Shown here piece after piece: positions 35,971-46,560 of a DNA stretch of 64,000 bases. Location of the stretch: positions 62,001-126,000 of the forward strand of contig JASANG010001213.1 in assembly GCA_030248215.1 (NCBI GenBank). Reading direction: 5' to 3'. A program made the position numbers and the translations under genes. This DNA comes from Enoplolaimus lenunculus (Eukaryota; Nematoda; Enoplea; Enoplida; Thoracostomopsidae). The notes under the pieces were generated by a model that searched no databases, was not told the origin of the DNA, and saw nothing but the letters and a program-made list of their open reading frames with translations. Numbering within the stretch: position 1 is the stretch's first letter; each line of letters starts with the position of its first letter.

Positions 35971-36259
35971 TGTAAGCATGTGAGACATGCTTGTCCTGCA
36001 GCATATGCTATAAATGCAATGCACATTGGGTTGTACGGTCGACCCATATAGTCGACGAAGAACGGAGTTGGACAGGCGGGCTACGTGGCCCAGTGGTAGA
36101 GTATTCGCTTAAGGACCATAGGCTCAGAGTTCGATCCCCGCTCTAGCCCGCTTTTCCAGCTGCTTGGTAGAAAGGTCTGATGTCCCGGTTCCTACCTAGA
36201 CTGACATGGGGCTACGCCGTGAGCGCAATGGCAAATTTCCGCGCTATGAACACGGTATC
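35971..36259 (+). repeat. tRNA-derived SINE-like repeat, copy A
   Basis: Shares with 46295-46560 the blocks TGTAAGCATGTGAGACATGC, TATAGTCGACGAA, a tRNA-like core (36076-36151) and the tail TTTTCCAGCTGCTT...GGTCTGATGTCCCGGTT. The core has a perfect 7-bp acceptor (GCGGGCT/AGCCCGC) and a B-box GAGTTCGATCCC, but the anticodon and T arms do not fold well. It runs straight into the left LTR at 36260. Confidence 0.6.
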
Positions 36260-36983
36260 TGTGAGCCAGGTATATATTAAGAGCCTGGGGTTTGAATATT
36301 AAGGTTGTTAGGGGACTGGGCGAGTTCATCCAATTCCAGCCTTAACAAGGGTTTCGATCTCCGATTTAGCACTCAGAAGCCCGTCGAACTCGCTAATAAA
36401 CAAGACTAGAGTTAAGCTTTAATAACAAGTAAGTTAACATATTAATACGAACAAGTAAGAATGCAACTTACAAATACGAACACGATTAGTTTTCAATACT
36501 CATGATTGAAAACTAAATGAAAACTAAGTTGAAATTAAATCTAAATTCCAAACAGAACTAAAGCAGTATTAATGCTGCGTAAAAGCAAACAATCAGAAAA
36601 ACTAATTAAAACTCATTTCCACTTTCCCGGAAAATTGTCACCACATAGCACAAGACAAAACTACAGACTGAATTGCATTCACAAAACAACAATTTGCATA
36701 AAACCCAAATCTAGAATCAAACAGGTTCTTCAGAGCAAAATACCAGCTATTTTGCTCTTACAATAATTTTCCGTAAAGCTGGTTATTAATCCAGATGGAA
36801 AATATTACTTTCTTTTACTTTTCAGATTTTCCTCTCAAAGAGGAAAACCAGTTTTGTATGCTGAAGCAATTATCCGAAAAATATTCTAAGTCCACGGGTA
36901 TGTCATCACCCGTCTAGGTTTCATAGTTTTCTTACACGGTTATGCCTTTACCGCTTAGGCATCAGCGGTAGCAACCGCTCACA
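36260..36983 (-). repeat. 3' LTR (724 bp)
   Basis: Direct repeat of 45462-46184, bounded by TGTGAGC...GCTCACA. Differences from the other LTR are scattered and denser in its middle. Confidence 0.92.
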
Positions 36984-37003
36984 TCCCCTCTATTTCCTTT
37001 CTT
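36984..37003 (-). promoter_or_regulatory. polypurine tract of the LTR element
   Basis: On the minus strand, AAGAAAGGAAATAGAGGGGA lies flush against the 3' LTR, as expected for the plus-strand primer of LTR elements. Confidence 0.8.
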
Positions 37004-37228
37004 GGCTTCCACTGCCAAGCAGTTCATACAAATAACAACATTATGCATACAGTTATGATATGAAATAAAGGCACAACGACCAGCATTTTAAGTGAGCTCG
37101 TAAATGACAAGTAAAATCTTGGCAAATTCATAAGCAAATTAACGAACATATATACATTATATACATGATCTGCAATTTCCAGAAATTATTTCTAAAGCTT
37201 CAACTTCAGATCTTTGTTAACTTGCAGA

Positions 37229-40200
37229 TCAGTTTCGTCGATCCCGATCGCGATCTTTTCGGCCTTTGTAGTAGTAACTACCTTTGAACGTTTTGCCGCG
37301 GTCTTCACGCCGTTGATCACGATCGTCGCGACGTTGCTCACGACCCCAAAAGTCGTGAGATGGCTCACGCTCCCCACGATCGGAGCGATCACGCTGGTCG
37401 TCATCTGGGCTCGGTTCATCTGGCGGTGCCCGAACACGACGCGCAGCACCGTAGTCAAGCCGCTGGTGAACCGGCCCTCGATCGCCTTTAGCATGACGAT
37501 CTCGTGATGTCGCTGTTCTGGCTTTCGGTACTGGGTACCGATCGCCACGTCCGCCGCTGCTAGAATAGCGCGACATCTTCGCGCGCGGACGCCGTCGACG
37601 AGTAACTCCCCGGTCTGAGTCCTGGGAGCTACTTTCATGATCGGTTCCCATTGAACCGATACGTTTTTCGGCGCGAGTCGGCCCTCGTTGAACAGGTCCA
37701 ACAAACGATTCCTCCGAATCTTCGCTGTGATACGCTCGCGTCGTCACCTTGCCCATCTGCGCAATCCTTGAATCCCGAAACTTTCGAATTCGACTGTCTT
37801 CCGCGGCTTCTTGCTGTGGGAAGTTTTCGCCGAAATTGCGCATAAATCGAAGGAATTCTTCATCATGCGGATTTGCAGGTGGATTGTAGTATCGATGATC
37901 ATTCGGCGCATCATGCTTCAACGAACGATTGTAACGGTCGCCTGCATCGCGAATTGCAGCGCGTTCCGCACCTGTCAACTGCCTCAACGTGCGTCTGCGC
38001 ATATTGTCCAAACGAACTGTAAGCTCACCCAGCATCTGCATTGTTCGCGGATCACTCGGTGCTGTCGTTTGCGCCTTGAGATACGCCACGTTGTCACGCT
38101 CGAATTCGTCACGCGCTCGCCAATAACCGTCATCCGTGTATCCGTTTTCCATAACAGCATCACGCTTGGCGGCAGCGCGTTTGTCTTTGACTGCATCATA
38201 CTGTTGATCCAGCAAAGCACGGCCAATTGGCAAAAACGCGGCACGCGGTGCCTGCGCATATGCCCGCCTGCGCCATGGAATACGACGCAGTACCCAATCT
38301 CGCAACTCCATAGCGAACCAACGTATAATGTTGTCGTATTGGAGCGGCGTTAGGTACGGCGCTCGGTTATACACCTCGTATCGTATTCCACGCTCGACAA
38401 ACCGGAGATAGTCGAGGTAGACCGTGAGTGACACGTTTGACAATAGACGGAAACGAATCAAATTTATGAATTCGTACGTCCAAGATCTTCGAATATCCGA
38501 CAATTGCGTCTCCGTCAACGGACCAACAGGGCGCGCCACACGTTCGTTGACGTTGAAATAATACGCATGCAGTCGATATTCGTAATTCTGTGGAAACCTA
38601 CTCATGAGTTCTCCACCATTCAACAGACATTGATCAGGCAGGACAACCACATTCGGATCCCAATCCTCCGACTGTGAGTCCACTGCTGACTGTTCTGTGT
38701 CACCCACAGACTCTCCGGCTGGAGCATCTCTCCGCTCACTGACGGCTTCCTTAGGGGAAGGCTGCGCTGCCTCCGTCGATCCCGGTTTCCCGGCCGACAC
38801 GAGATTGCAAGCAACTGCGCGCTGCTCTTCCCCATCCGGAACTGCTAGTGCCCGAGAGGATGTCGGTTCCGCGGACACCAGCACGCCAGGAGCGGTGCTC
38901 ACCACCGTTACTTCTCGTTGCGCCTGCACCGTCACCGGCGGTACCACCAACGTTGACTTAGTCACGATGGTTTCGGATACCCGAGTGCCGGGCGCAGAAG
39001 TAACTGGAGTCACAGCTCTCGAGCTGGACTCCTTCTCGCCACGTTTGTCCGGTAGATCCACCGCTGACGACGTCGCTGACTGATTGATTTGGCGTGTCAG
39101 TGCCCGCATCATATCACGCAAATCGTCCATGAGTCGCTCGTTCAACGCATCTTTTTGTCGAATCACTTGGCGTTGCTCATGAATCTCTTTCTCGTAGTCT
39201 TCTCGAACTTTGCGGAGTTCTTCTTGAAGCTGCGTTTGCGTAATGTACGGCGATAATGACTCCACAATCATCGGCGGCGTTTCCGGTGAAATCAGCGGAA
39301 TTGCGTGTGGCGGATACGTTACCGGACTAGGCGTGTAAAACGCTTGTTGAGCGGACGACTCAGTCGCTACCGCTCCGCGTCTTTCTATATCCCGCCTAAC
39401 TTGTTCTTGATGGCGCTCCCAGTCACGTATCTCTTGCGGAACTTCATAGATTCCACCCGCTACTGGTTGTACTGCAGCTGTTGTCGTTGCTGTCTTCCTG
39501 GCCGCTGACGACATCTCCGCTGCCATTCTTGTCAACCCTTCGATCGTATACGTTTTATCTGATACCGTTTGAGCTACCATCGAATGCGACGTGCCCGTGG
39601 CCGGCAGAGGTCGCGAGAACGCCGGTGTAACCCCTGTAACCACACCAATCCCGGTACTAGGTACCGTGGAATTGGTGGTCGCAACGGGAAACACAGTCCC
39701 CGTGCGAAACGTTGTAGTCGTCGTTGCCATTGAACCAGTGAACGATAACGTTACTGAAATTGACGTTGACGATACAGGGAACACCCCACCAGACGGCACC
39801 CCTTGCCGTACATCTGGTGGAGCAGACGTCGAAACTGTAACCGGAAAGACTCCTCCGGACGGAAGTGGTATTGACGAAACAGATGCTATAGGTTCAGGAA
39901 ACTCGTCCACTCCCGGCATCGGCTCGTCCAAATCGACATGAATAACGTCGCGATCTCGTGCCTTTGTCGTTGAATGCACTGGAAACACGCTCCTTGCCGG
40001 CTTTGTCATCCGCGGCGTTGTATGTACCGTCGATGTCGGGGGTGAATCCGTTGTCAAAAATATACCAGGCGAAGGCCCAGGCACGACAACTATTGAACGT
40101 ACCGGTTTGCCACGACCTCCGACTTTGATAACTTCCTTGACCTTCTGCATCTTCCTTCCACGACCTGCTGTTTGCGTTGTTGTCTCCGTGGTCGTTGTGC

Positions 40201-43200
40201 TTGACGTCTGCTTTTGAGGCTTCGTTGCACTTGCCTCTTTTTGCTGCACGGCAACCTTCAACGGGGACACTTGTTGATACTTCTCTTGATCGACATTTCG
40301 CTTCTTCGTCCCCTTTTTGTTTGCCGAAGTGCCGGGCAACATCCCCAACGAATCTACACCTGGGCGAGCAGTCGAAGGGCGCGCCGCATCCGCATAAGTA
40401 TGCGGCACACTTCGCTGCTCTGCCCGTGTATACGTTGGCTTCGCCGTCTTTCGTGACTCAGTCACTCTAGACGGCGGTGCCGACTTGTGCACTACGTCTC
40501 TCGACGATTGCACCACAGTCGACATCACCGGTTTTGATGACTTGGTCATCGAAACCGATGTCGGTGCAGGTGTTGTCTTCGTCGTCGTTGGTTTTGACGC
40601 CACCACCGATTTACCCGATTTGATTGATTCGTACGAGACTGTTCTCACTACCGTCACTGGCGTCAATTTGACTAGTGGAATGCGCATCTGCTGTTGAACT
40701 TCCTTCGTCACACGAATTGGTTCCAAGTCCACTTCGTCACGCCCGGGCAAATCAATAATGTTGTCGTCAACGATCGACAAACGTTGCTCTCGATCTTGCT
40801 GCACCCGTTCTTCGAGCCGTTTGTTCCTTGCCGACTTCGATGTCGATGACTTTGAAGTTGTTGATTTCTCCGTGGTTTGCATAACGATGTTTTCAATTAA
40901 TTCCAACTTTAACAAACCCCCATCACATACCTGTCTTGATTTCCAAGATCTAACCTTGGTGCCGTGCACCGTTACTGTTGAACGTACGTAATCCAAGACC
41001 ACACCAAAGTTCGTCAGGATATCTTCACCCAGGATCAGAGACGACTGCATTGACGGCATGACGTGAATCTGAACCATTTTGGTGACACCTCCGAGTGTGA
41101 CGCTGTGATTCATACATCCAAGTGTCTTCTGTGCTGGTGCGGCTTCGTAACCGAAACAGTCGATCACGTGGGATGTATCCAACGGTATATCCGAAAAATA
41201 CAAATCGTACAAATGCTTATGCATCAACGTTAAATCCGCACCACTATCCAACAGACCCATAACTAGTAGATTATTAATACTTATTTCGACGTTGAATCCG
41301 GTGGGTTTTACACCGGTTCCGCGGTTAGTCGCGATATACGCGGTTGGTACCGCAGCCGAAATGTTTCGACCGTCCGGTAAACGGACGTGGTGAGGCGGTA
41401 TTATAACTGCGGACGGTTGTGCTAAGACTCCGCCCACGGCTCCTGAACGACCTGTCAATCGTTTCGCCTCTGTTGCCTCACGCCTGGGAGACTCTGCCCG
41501 GGGACCCTTGCGTTCGTCATTAGATTTCGATTTTGATTTTCCATCCGACTTTTTCCGGTCAGGATTTTTAAAACAAATACGCGCCGGATGGTTTGTCTTA
41601 TTACAAAATTCGCAAGGGTCGAACTCACGTTTTGTATCAGACTTTTTCTCGGACTCTTTATTCTTATTATTATTATTGTTATTCTTCTTCGAATCCGAGT
41701 CTGATTTCTTAGGACTTCTGCAGTTCCGGGCTATGTGCCCTTCTTTACCGCAATTAAAACAGGTGCGGGGCGACCCTGGTTGCTTTGACCGCTCATCCTT
41801 GTCGGTGTGCTCCTTCTTGTCGTCCTTGTATTTCGCACCCTCATGTCCACGATTCATTTTTGACTTATTATTCTTTTGATATACTTTATTTTCGTACAAC
41901 TTATATCTGGTTTCTTGACCGGTCGTGTCACTCATATCATTGGCTAAAAGACGTTGCAGCTTTTTAGCTCGAAATCTTAATTCTTCGAACGTCTCGGTCA
42001 TGCCGGTTTGCAATCTCAATTTAAATTCCGGCTTAGCGTTATTTATAAACGTTTGACATAGCAGGTCATGAGCCTGCTTCGGGTCTGCGAAACGTTTCTC
42101 TAGGTAACGTTTCCAATATACTAACAATTCGTCAGCATATTCTTCGATGTCACCTATTTGAATCATTCTTTGAAAATTTACGATTCTGGTGGTTAAATCA
42201 TCCGGTTCCGCAAAACGGTCTCTAAATTGATTTATTAACCACTCGAAATTTTCAGGTTCAATAGCCGCTTCTTCCTCCAAAAGTTGAAGGTGTTTATCTG
42301 CGGCTTTTCGCAAACATTTCCGAAATTGTTTCATTTTTGCCGGGAGATCAACAATTCCTGCTGATCTTAAACACCGGTCGAAACGCTTATAAAATGCATC
42401 AAAATCATCGGTGCCTTCATATTTAGGAAAATACGAGTCTTTTTCAGGCATGTTAACTACGATCTGTGTCGGCCCCGCCGATGTCGGAACCATAACCGCA
42501 TTATTCCCCATGCCCGGTTGAACCCTACCCGTATTCGGCATTTGCCACGCATGAGCATTATCTATCATATCGCCTGTTGCTGCTCCTATCGGGGTAGGTG
42601 GTCTGGATCCATTAGACTGTACGTCCGTAACAGATGCACGATCACCTTCCACAAACCGATCATTTCCCATTGACCACCCCGGGGTAAATGGTAACTGAGC
42701 ATTTGGATATCCCCAACTATTTGTCGGTAGGGCTGGTTGACATCCCCTAGCCCAAGTGACCTGTGTTGGAGCTCCTGCGATAGACGTCGATGCTGCCGCC
42801 GCGTTCACCTCGGATGGGTATAGACTGAGGAACGCGGTGCGTTGTTCCAGGGTTAGGCTATTCAGAAAGGTTTCCCGTTGTTGTTGAACCTGGGGAAAAT
42901 TTTGACTCGTATAGCCTAAATTCTGATTCGGCTGGGTTAGGAGTTGATGTCCTGTAACCATAGGTGTTGTAAATTGGTTACCCCCTAATCCCATAGTGTG
43001 ACTCGCAAAATTGCCATGAGAACCCATACCACCCGCTGTGCTCGGTCCAGGCTGGGGGTAGGATTGTCCGGCATATGACATGAACGAGTTGTAGGGATAT
43101 TGTACAGGTGGCCCCGGATAGTATGACGATTGGGGCATTGCTGTATATGGGTGATGAATTGTCGGGAAAGCAAACTGACGGGGGTCGCTAACAGTATTGG

Positions 43201-44626
43201 GATATACTGGTGGTTGAGGCATCGTAGTCGGAATTGTTGTATTACCCGACCCGTATACCGACAGTTGACCCTGGGTTGCGTTATGTTGCGACCGAACCAT
43301 CATGCATGAGACCCCGCTATTTCCCACGGAGCCAGTCATGTACGTGGAAAGATTCCTCGCTGATTTTTCGCGTGGCAACGTCGCTACCGCCGGACCAGAC
43401 TGTCCTGTCACCGTTTCCCTTTTTGTTTGCGTTATCCCCTCTATTTTGGGATCTGCTATCCCAAAATTTTTGCCTACCCTGGTTTTTGTATCACCCATTT
43501 GTCCTACACCGTTCGGGTATCTCTGTGCTAAGTGTGGTCCCATTAGTCCTAAATTTTGTAGAACAGCACTAACTGTTCGGGGTTTAGGAATTTCCTGGGA
43601 TTCTAACTGGCCATTTTTTAACTCAGCACCGACCTGTTTTGTCCTCTTCGACGTGTCCTCGCTACCATATTCGTAACTCGCCGATCCATCTTCCACCGAA
43701 TCCACCGCCGACTGCATCAAGTCCGACAATTCCGTCGCCAAGCGCACAGTATCCGCCCGCGCCGCAGTTGTAACCAACGTGTTAGATTGGGTCGCGTCGT
43801 CAAGGCCACTGTTCGCCGGCGCCGTCGTCACCGGGCTGAGAGTCGTTCTGGTTTTTCCGATGTCCGAAGAATATCCATCGTGCTGCGAATACGATTGTTG
43901 AAGATCGTTGTCGACGTCGTCATACAAATCTATGACAACAGATGAGGCAGAGTCGGGCCGCGTGTACGGAGAACTCCGGGTTTTAGGTGGCATATTTATC
44001 CGCGAATCGGACCCACCAACCTGTCTCGGTACTATTAGGCCTCTGTCTTGCACAGTTTTTGTGTTCTGTGACATTACCGCATGTCCGCCCGGGGTTAGCT
44101 GAATCATAGGGTGGTTACCCCTAGCCCCTAATTGCATTTGCCGAGTTACATTACGAGGCAAATCTGATATCTGGGCTAAATTAGTCGATTTACTACCCCG
44201 GCGTCGAATCGGTGTGACACCTACACGGCGTCGTCCTGTTAGGGTACCCACCCCTGGTCTTAATTTGCGGTGAGTTCTCCGTAACGCGGACGACTCGTAC
44301 AAGCTTGAGGAGGCTAAGTCTCCCGCTGCTTGTACGCCTATCTGCGTGTCCGAGGGCGCTAAGTGCTCTCGGGGCACGTCCTTTGCCGTGACAACTTGTT
44401 GGCTTGATTGTTGTAAGCCTGACGTTGATGCCAGTGCATTACCTGGAACTAAATTAAAAGCGACCGAAGTCGCGATTAGCGGTTGTGCAGGGGGTACTAC
44501 GTTATTCCCCGCGGCACTAAGTGTCGCAAGGGATAACGCGTTTGCCCCTTGCGTTAGTTGTTGCCTCCTAGAGACAACTTGCTTTTCACCCCTGCGTACT
44601 GCAGGCGTTCGTTTCAAGCCTCCCAT
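37229..44626 (-). CDS. giant Gag-protease protein of the LTR element (2465 residues)
   Basis: One long frame. The first ~700 residues are low-complexity (Pro, Ser, Thr, Gln). A retrotransposon Gag domain spans about 730-900 (FDAFYKRFDRCLRSAG, WLINQFRDRFAEPDDLTTRI, FINNAKPEFKLRLQ). Zinc knuckles follow near 955-1000 (CFNCGKEGHIARNC; a divergent CEFCNKTNHPARIC). An aspartic protease lies near 1125 (GLLDSGADLTLMHKH). Some 1300 further residues include Thr/Ser-rich stretches, a predicted coiled coil (near 1800: LQEELRKVREDYEKEIHEQR) and an Arg/Asp-rich tail; none resembles reverse transcriptase or integrase. The length of that tail is unusual for a Gag polyprotein. Start Met is at 44626, about 0.8 kb inside the 5' LTR. 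Confidence 0.85.
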   Translation of the reverse strand: MGGLKRTPAVRRGEKQVVSRRQQLTQGANALSLATLSAAGNNVVPPAQPLIATSVAFNLVPGNALASTSGLQQSSQQVVTAKDVPREHLAPSDTQIGVQAAGDLASSSLYESSALRRTHRKLRPGVGTLTGRRRVGVTPIRRRGSKSTNLAQISDLPRNVTRQMQLGARGNHPMIQLTPGGHAVMSQNTKTVQDRGLIVPRQVGGSDSRINMPPKTRSSPYTRPDSASSVVIDLYDDVDNDLQQSYSQHDGYSSDIGKTRTTLSPVTTAPANSGLDDATQSNTLVTTAARADTVRLATELSDLMQSAVDSVEDGSASYEYGSEDTSKRTKQVGAELKNGQLESQEIPKPRTVSAVLQNLGLMGPHLAQRYPNGVGQMGDTKTRVGKNFGIADPKIEGITQTKRETVTGQSGPAVATLPREKSARNLSTYMTGSVGNSGVSCMMVRSQHNATQGQLSVYGSGNTTIPTTMPQPPVYPNTVSDPRQFAFPTIHHPYTAMPQSSYYPGPPVQYPYNSFMSYAGQSYPQPGPSTAGGMGSHGNFASHTMGLGGNQFTTPMVTGHQLLTQPNQNLGYTSQNFPQVQQQRETFLNSLTLEQRTAFLSLYPSEVNAAAASTSIAGAPTQVTWARGCQPALPTNSWGYPNAQLPFTPGWSMGNDRFVEGDRASVTDVQSNGSRPPTPIGAATGDMIDNAHAWQMPNTGRVQPGMGNNAVMVPTSAGPTQIVVNMPEKDSYFPKYEGTDDFDAFYKRFDRCLRSAGIVDLPAKMKQFRKCLRKAADKHLQLLEEEAAIEPENFEWLINQFRDRFAEPDDLTTRIVNFQRMIQIGDIEEYADELLVYWKRYLEKRFADPKQAHDLLCQTFINNAKPEFKLRLQTGMTETFEELRFRAKKLQRLLANDMSDTTGQETRYKLYENKVYQKNNKSKMNRGHEGAKYKDDKKEHTDKDERSKQPGSPRTCFNCGKEGHIARNCRSPKKSDSDSKKNNNNNNKNKESEKKSDTKREFDPCEFCNKTNHPARICFKNPDRKKSDGKSKSKSNDERKGPRAESPRREATEAKRLTGRSGAVGGVLAQPSAVIIPPHHVRLPDGRNISAAVPTAYIATNRGTGVKPTGFNVEISINNLLVMGLLDSGADLTLMHKHLYDLYFSDIPLDTSHVIDCFGYEAAPAQKTLGCMNHSVTLGGVTKMVQIHVMPSMQSSLILGEDILTNFGVVLDYVRSTVTVHGTKVRSWKSRQVCDGGLLKLELIENIVMQTTEKSTTSKSSTSKSARNKRLEERVQQDREQRLSIVDDNIIDLPGRDEVDLEPIRVTKEVQQQMRIPLVKLTPVTVVRTVSYESIKSGKSVVASKPTTTKTTPAPTSVSMTKSSKPVMSTVVQSSRDVVHKSAPPSRVTESRKTAKPTYTRAEQRSVPHTYADAARPSTARPGVDSLGMLPGTSANKKGTKKRNVDQEKYQQVSPLKVAVQQKEASATKPQKQTSSTTTTETTTQTAGRGRKMQKVKEVIKVGGRGKPVRSIVVVPGPSPGIFLTTDSPPTSTVHTTPRMTKPARSVFPVHSTTKARDRDVIHVDLDEPMPGVDEFPEPIASVSSIPLPSGGVFPVTVSTSAPPDVRQGVPSGGVFPVSSTSISVTLSFTGSMATTTTTFRTGTVFPVATTNSTVPSTGIGVVTGVTPAFSRPLPATGTSHSMVAQTVSDKTYTIEGLTRMAAEMSSAARKTATTTAAVQPVAGGIYEVPQEIRDWERHQEQVRRDIERRGAVATESSAQQAFYTPSPVTYPPHAIPLISPETPPMIVESLSPYITQTQLQEELRKVREDYEKEIHEQRQVIRQKDALNERLMDDLRDMMRALTRQINQSATSSAVDLPDKRGEKESSSRAVTPVTSAPGTRVSETIVTKSTLVVPPVTVQAQREVTVVSTAPGVLVSAEPTSSRALAVPDGEEQRAVACNLVSAGKPGSTEAAQPSPKEAVSERRDAPAGESVGDTEQSAVDSQSEDWDPNVVVLPDQCLLNGGELMSRFPQNYEYRLHAYYFNVNERVARPVGPLTETQLSDIRRSWTYEFINLIRFRLLSNVSLTVYLDYLRFVERGIRYEVYNRAPYLTPLQYDNIIRWFAMELRDWVLRRIPWRRRAYAQAPRAAFLPIGRALLDQQYDAVKDKRAAAKRDAVMENGYTDDGYWRARDEFERDNVAYLKAQTTAPSDPRTMQMLGELTVRLDNMRRRTLRQLTGAERAAIRDAGDRYNRSLKHDAPNDHRYYNPPANPHDEEFLRFMRNFGENFPQQEAAEDSRIRKFRDSRIAQMGKVTTRAYHSEDSEESFVGPVQRGPTRAEKRIGSMGTDHESSSQDSDRGVTRRRRPRAKMSRYSSSGGRGDRYPVPKARTATSRDRHAKGDRGPVHQRLDYGAARRVRAPPDEPSPDDDQRDRSDRGEREPSHDFWGREQRRDDRDQRREDRGKTFKGSYYYKGRKDRDRDRRN

Positions 44627-45443
44627 ACTCCCAATACAGCGAAAATTCTAATTTAATTCCACAATACTATGAAACGAACAAAAACTAATACCAGCCATTT
44701 CACTATCACAACAACCCAATTTGTTCTAGCTACGAATCAAACAAAAATTTAAAATTTAAATTTTCAAATTAAACTTTTGGGAACGAAATACAAATTAACT
44801 CGCAAAAATCTCGCAAGAACTCTAGCAAATAAACTTTAATGCAAAACACCTTTGATATTAATATAAAATATCCAAAACTATCCCAAATTACAATGCATAA
44901 AATCAAAATACATTATGCAGTGCAATAACACATTATAAAACTTTCGAACATATAAGTTGACCTTTATTATATATTCGGCGCCACTACACAATGCATTTAC
45001 AGCTCAATCAAAACAATAATATCTGCACGTTGTACTGGATCTCCGTACACAACAGTTTAATAATTGTTTATATATGTGTGTATCTATTAAACACTACACA
45101 CACCCAAACAAGTTTCATACACCTTTGCTGCGATACAACTGTGTTATTTTTATTGCGAATAAACAGGTTTTTTCTGTTAAAACTTTGATTTTTTTGTTGT
45201 GATAATTTCCTGTGATATCTCTCAGCTGTGATATTTTTGATCTGTGATACCAATGCCTGTGTTAGCCAACTGTGATAGGGAAGGCTTTAGGCCTGTACGA
45301 AACACGTAGGTAGATCTTTGAGGTAGGCTTGTAGGATGTTGTACGCGGGAATCGAGAGAAAGTTCCTAGTGTCTTGCAAATTTGTTCAAATTCGCTATCC
45401 AAATCGACAAATACCTATAACTAGTAAAATTCGGGCTTTTCGG

Positions 45444-45461
45444 AGACCATCGTGGTCACCA
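45444..45461 (-). promoter_or_regulatory. tRNA primer-binding site
   Basis: The minus strand reads TGGTGACCACGATGGTCT immediately after the 5' LTR. TGG is the complement of a tRNA CCA end. Which tRNA is used was not determined. Confidence 0.7.
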
Positions 45462-46184
45462 TGTGAGCCAGGTATATACTAATAGCCTGGGGTTTGAATA
45501 TTAAGATTGTTAGGGGACTGGGCGAGTTCATCCAATTCCAGCCTTAACAGGGGTTTCGATCTCCGATTTAGCACTCAGAAGCCCGTCGAACTCGCTAATA
45601 AACAAGACTAGAGTTAAGCTTTAATAACAAGTAAGTTAACATATTAATACGAACAAGTAAGAATGCAACTTACAAATACGAACACGATTAGTTTTCAATA
45701 CTCATGATTGAAAACTAAATGAAAACTAAGTTGAAGTTAAATCTAAACTCCAAAAAGTAACTAAGCAGTATTAATTCTGCGCAAAAGCAAACAATACGAA
45801 AACTAACTAAAACTCATTCCAATTTCTCCGGAAAATTGTCACCACATAGCACAAGACAAAACTACAGACTGAATTTCATATACAAAACAACAATTTGCAT
45901 AAAACTCAAATCTGGAATCAATCCGGTTCTTCAGAGCAAAATACCAGCTATTTTGCTCTTACAACAATTTCTCTTAAAGCTGGTTATTAATCCAGATGGA
46001 AAATGTTACTTTCTTTTATTTTTCAGATTTTCCTCTCAAAGAGGAAAACCAGTTTTGTATGCTGAAGCAATTATCCGAAAAATATTCTAAGTCCACGGGT
46101 ATGCCATCACCCGTCTAGGTTTCATAACTTTCTTACACGGTTATGCCTTTACCGCTTAGGCATCAGCGGTAGCAACCGCTCACA
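45462..46184 (-). repeat. 5' LTR (723 bp)
   Basis: Partner of 36260-36983, bounded by TGTGAGC...GCTCACA; presumed promoter of the element. Confidence 0.92.
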
Positions 46185-46294
46185 TTTGAGACGATTTATT
46201 CTTTTATTGTTGAAGAATCTTGCATCAAAACTGGTACAGGAGTAAAGTAAATCAGGTGCGAAAAATGCGCTGACTTTTGAGTCAACATTCACTG

Positions 46295-46560
46295 TGTAAG
46301 CATGTGAGACATGCTTGTCCGTTTTGTGCACATGCAATATAGTGCAGTGCACACTGTATGTATGCTAGCTGGCAGCATACGGTCGACAAATATAGTCGAC
46401 GAAAATGGTAGTTGGGGAGCGGGCTACGTGGCGTAGTGGTAGAGTGCTCGCTTAAGGATCCATAGGCTGAGAGTTTGATCCCCGCTCTAGCCCGCTTTTC
46501 CAGCTGCTTAGTTGAATGGTCTGATGTCCCGGTTTTTACCTTGACTGACACACTGGTTCG
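46295..46560 (+). repeat. tRNA-derived SINE-like repeat, copy B
   Basis: Second copy of the repeat at 35971-36259, in the same orientation, 110 bp beyond the right LTR. tRNA-like core 46419-46495 with acceptor GCGGGCT/AGCCCGC, followed by the shared tail. Confidence 0.6.

Larger units (their letters stand above)
36260..46184 (-). mobile_element. LTR retroelement with Gag-protease only
   Basis: A 9.9-kb element with two direct LTRs (36260-36983 and 45462-46184) that start TGTGAGC and end GCTCACA. On the minus strand a tRNA primer site (TGGTGACC...) directly follows the 5' LTR and a purine tract precedes the 3' LTR, so it is oriented minus. The interior is nearly filled by one long frame with Gag and aspartic protease regions. 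No reverse transcriptase, RNase H, integrase or envelope is seen, so it depends on other elements. The frame looks whole. LTRs differ by a few percent, suggesting moderate age. No matching target duplication flanks it (GTATC against TTTGA). Superfamily is uncertain; the Gag with CCHC knuckles is Ty3/gypsy-like. Confidence 0.88.

Noticed and set aside
36076-36151. Possible functional tRNA with perfect acceptor stem
   Set aside because: Anticodon and T stems do not pair, and a second copy with the same flanks at 46419 shows it is part of a dispersed repeat.
38697-41967. Plus-strand frames of 60-180 codons across the LTR element
   Set aside because: Antisense shadows of the long Gag-protease frame.
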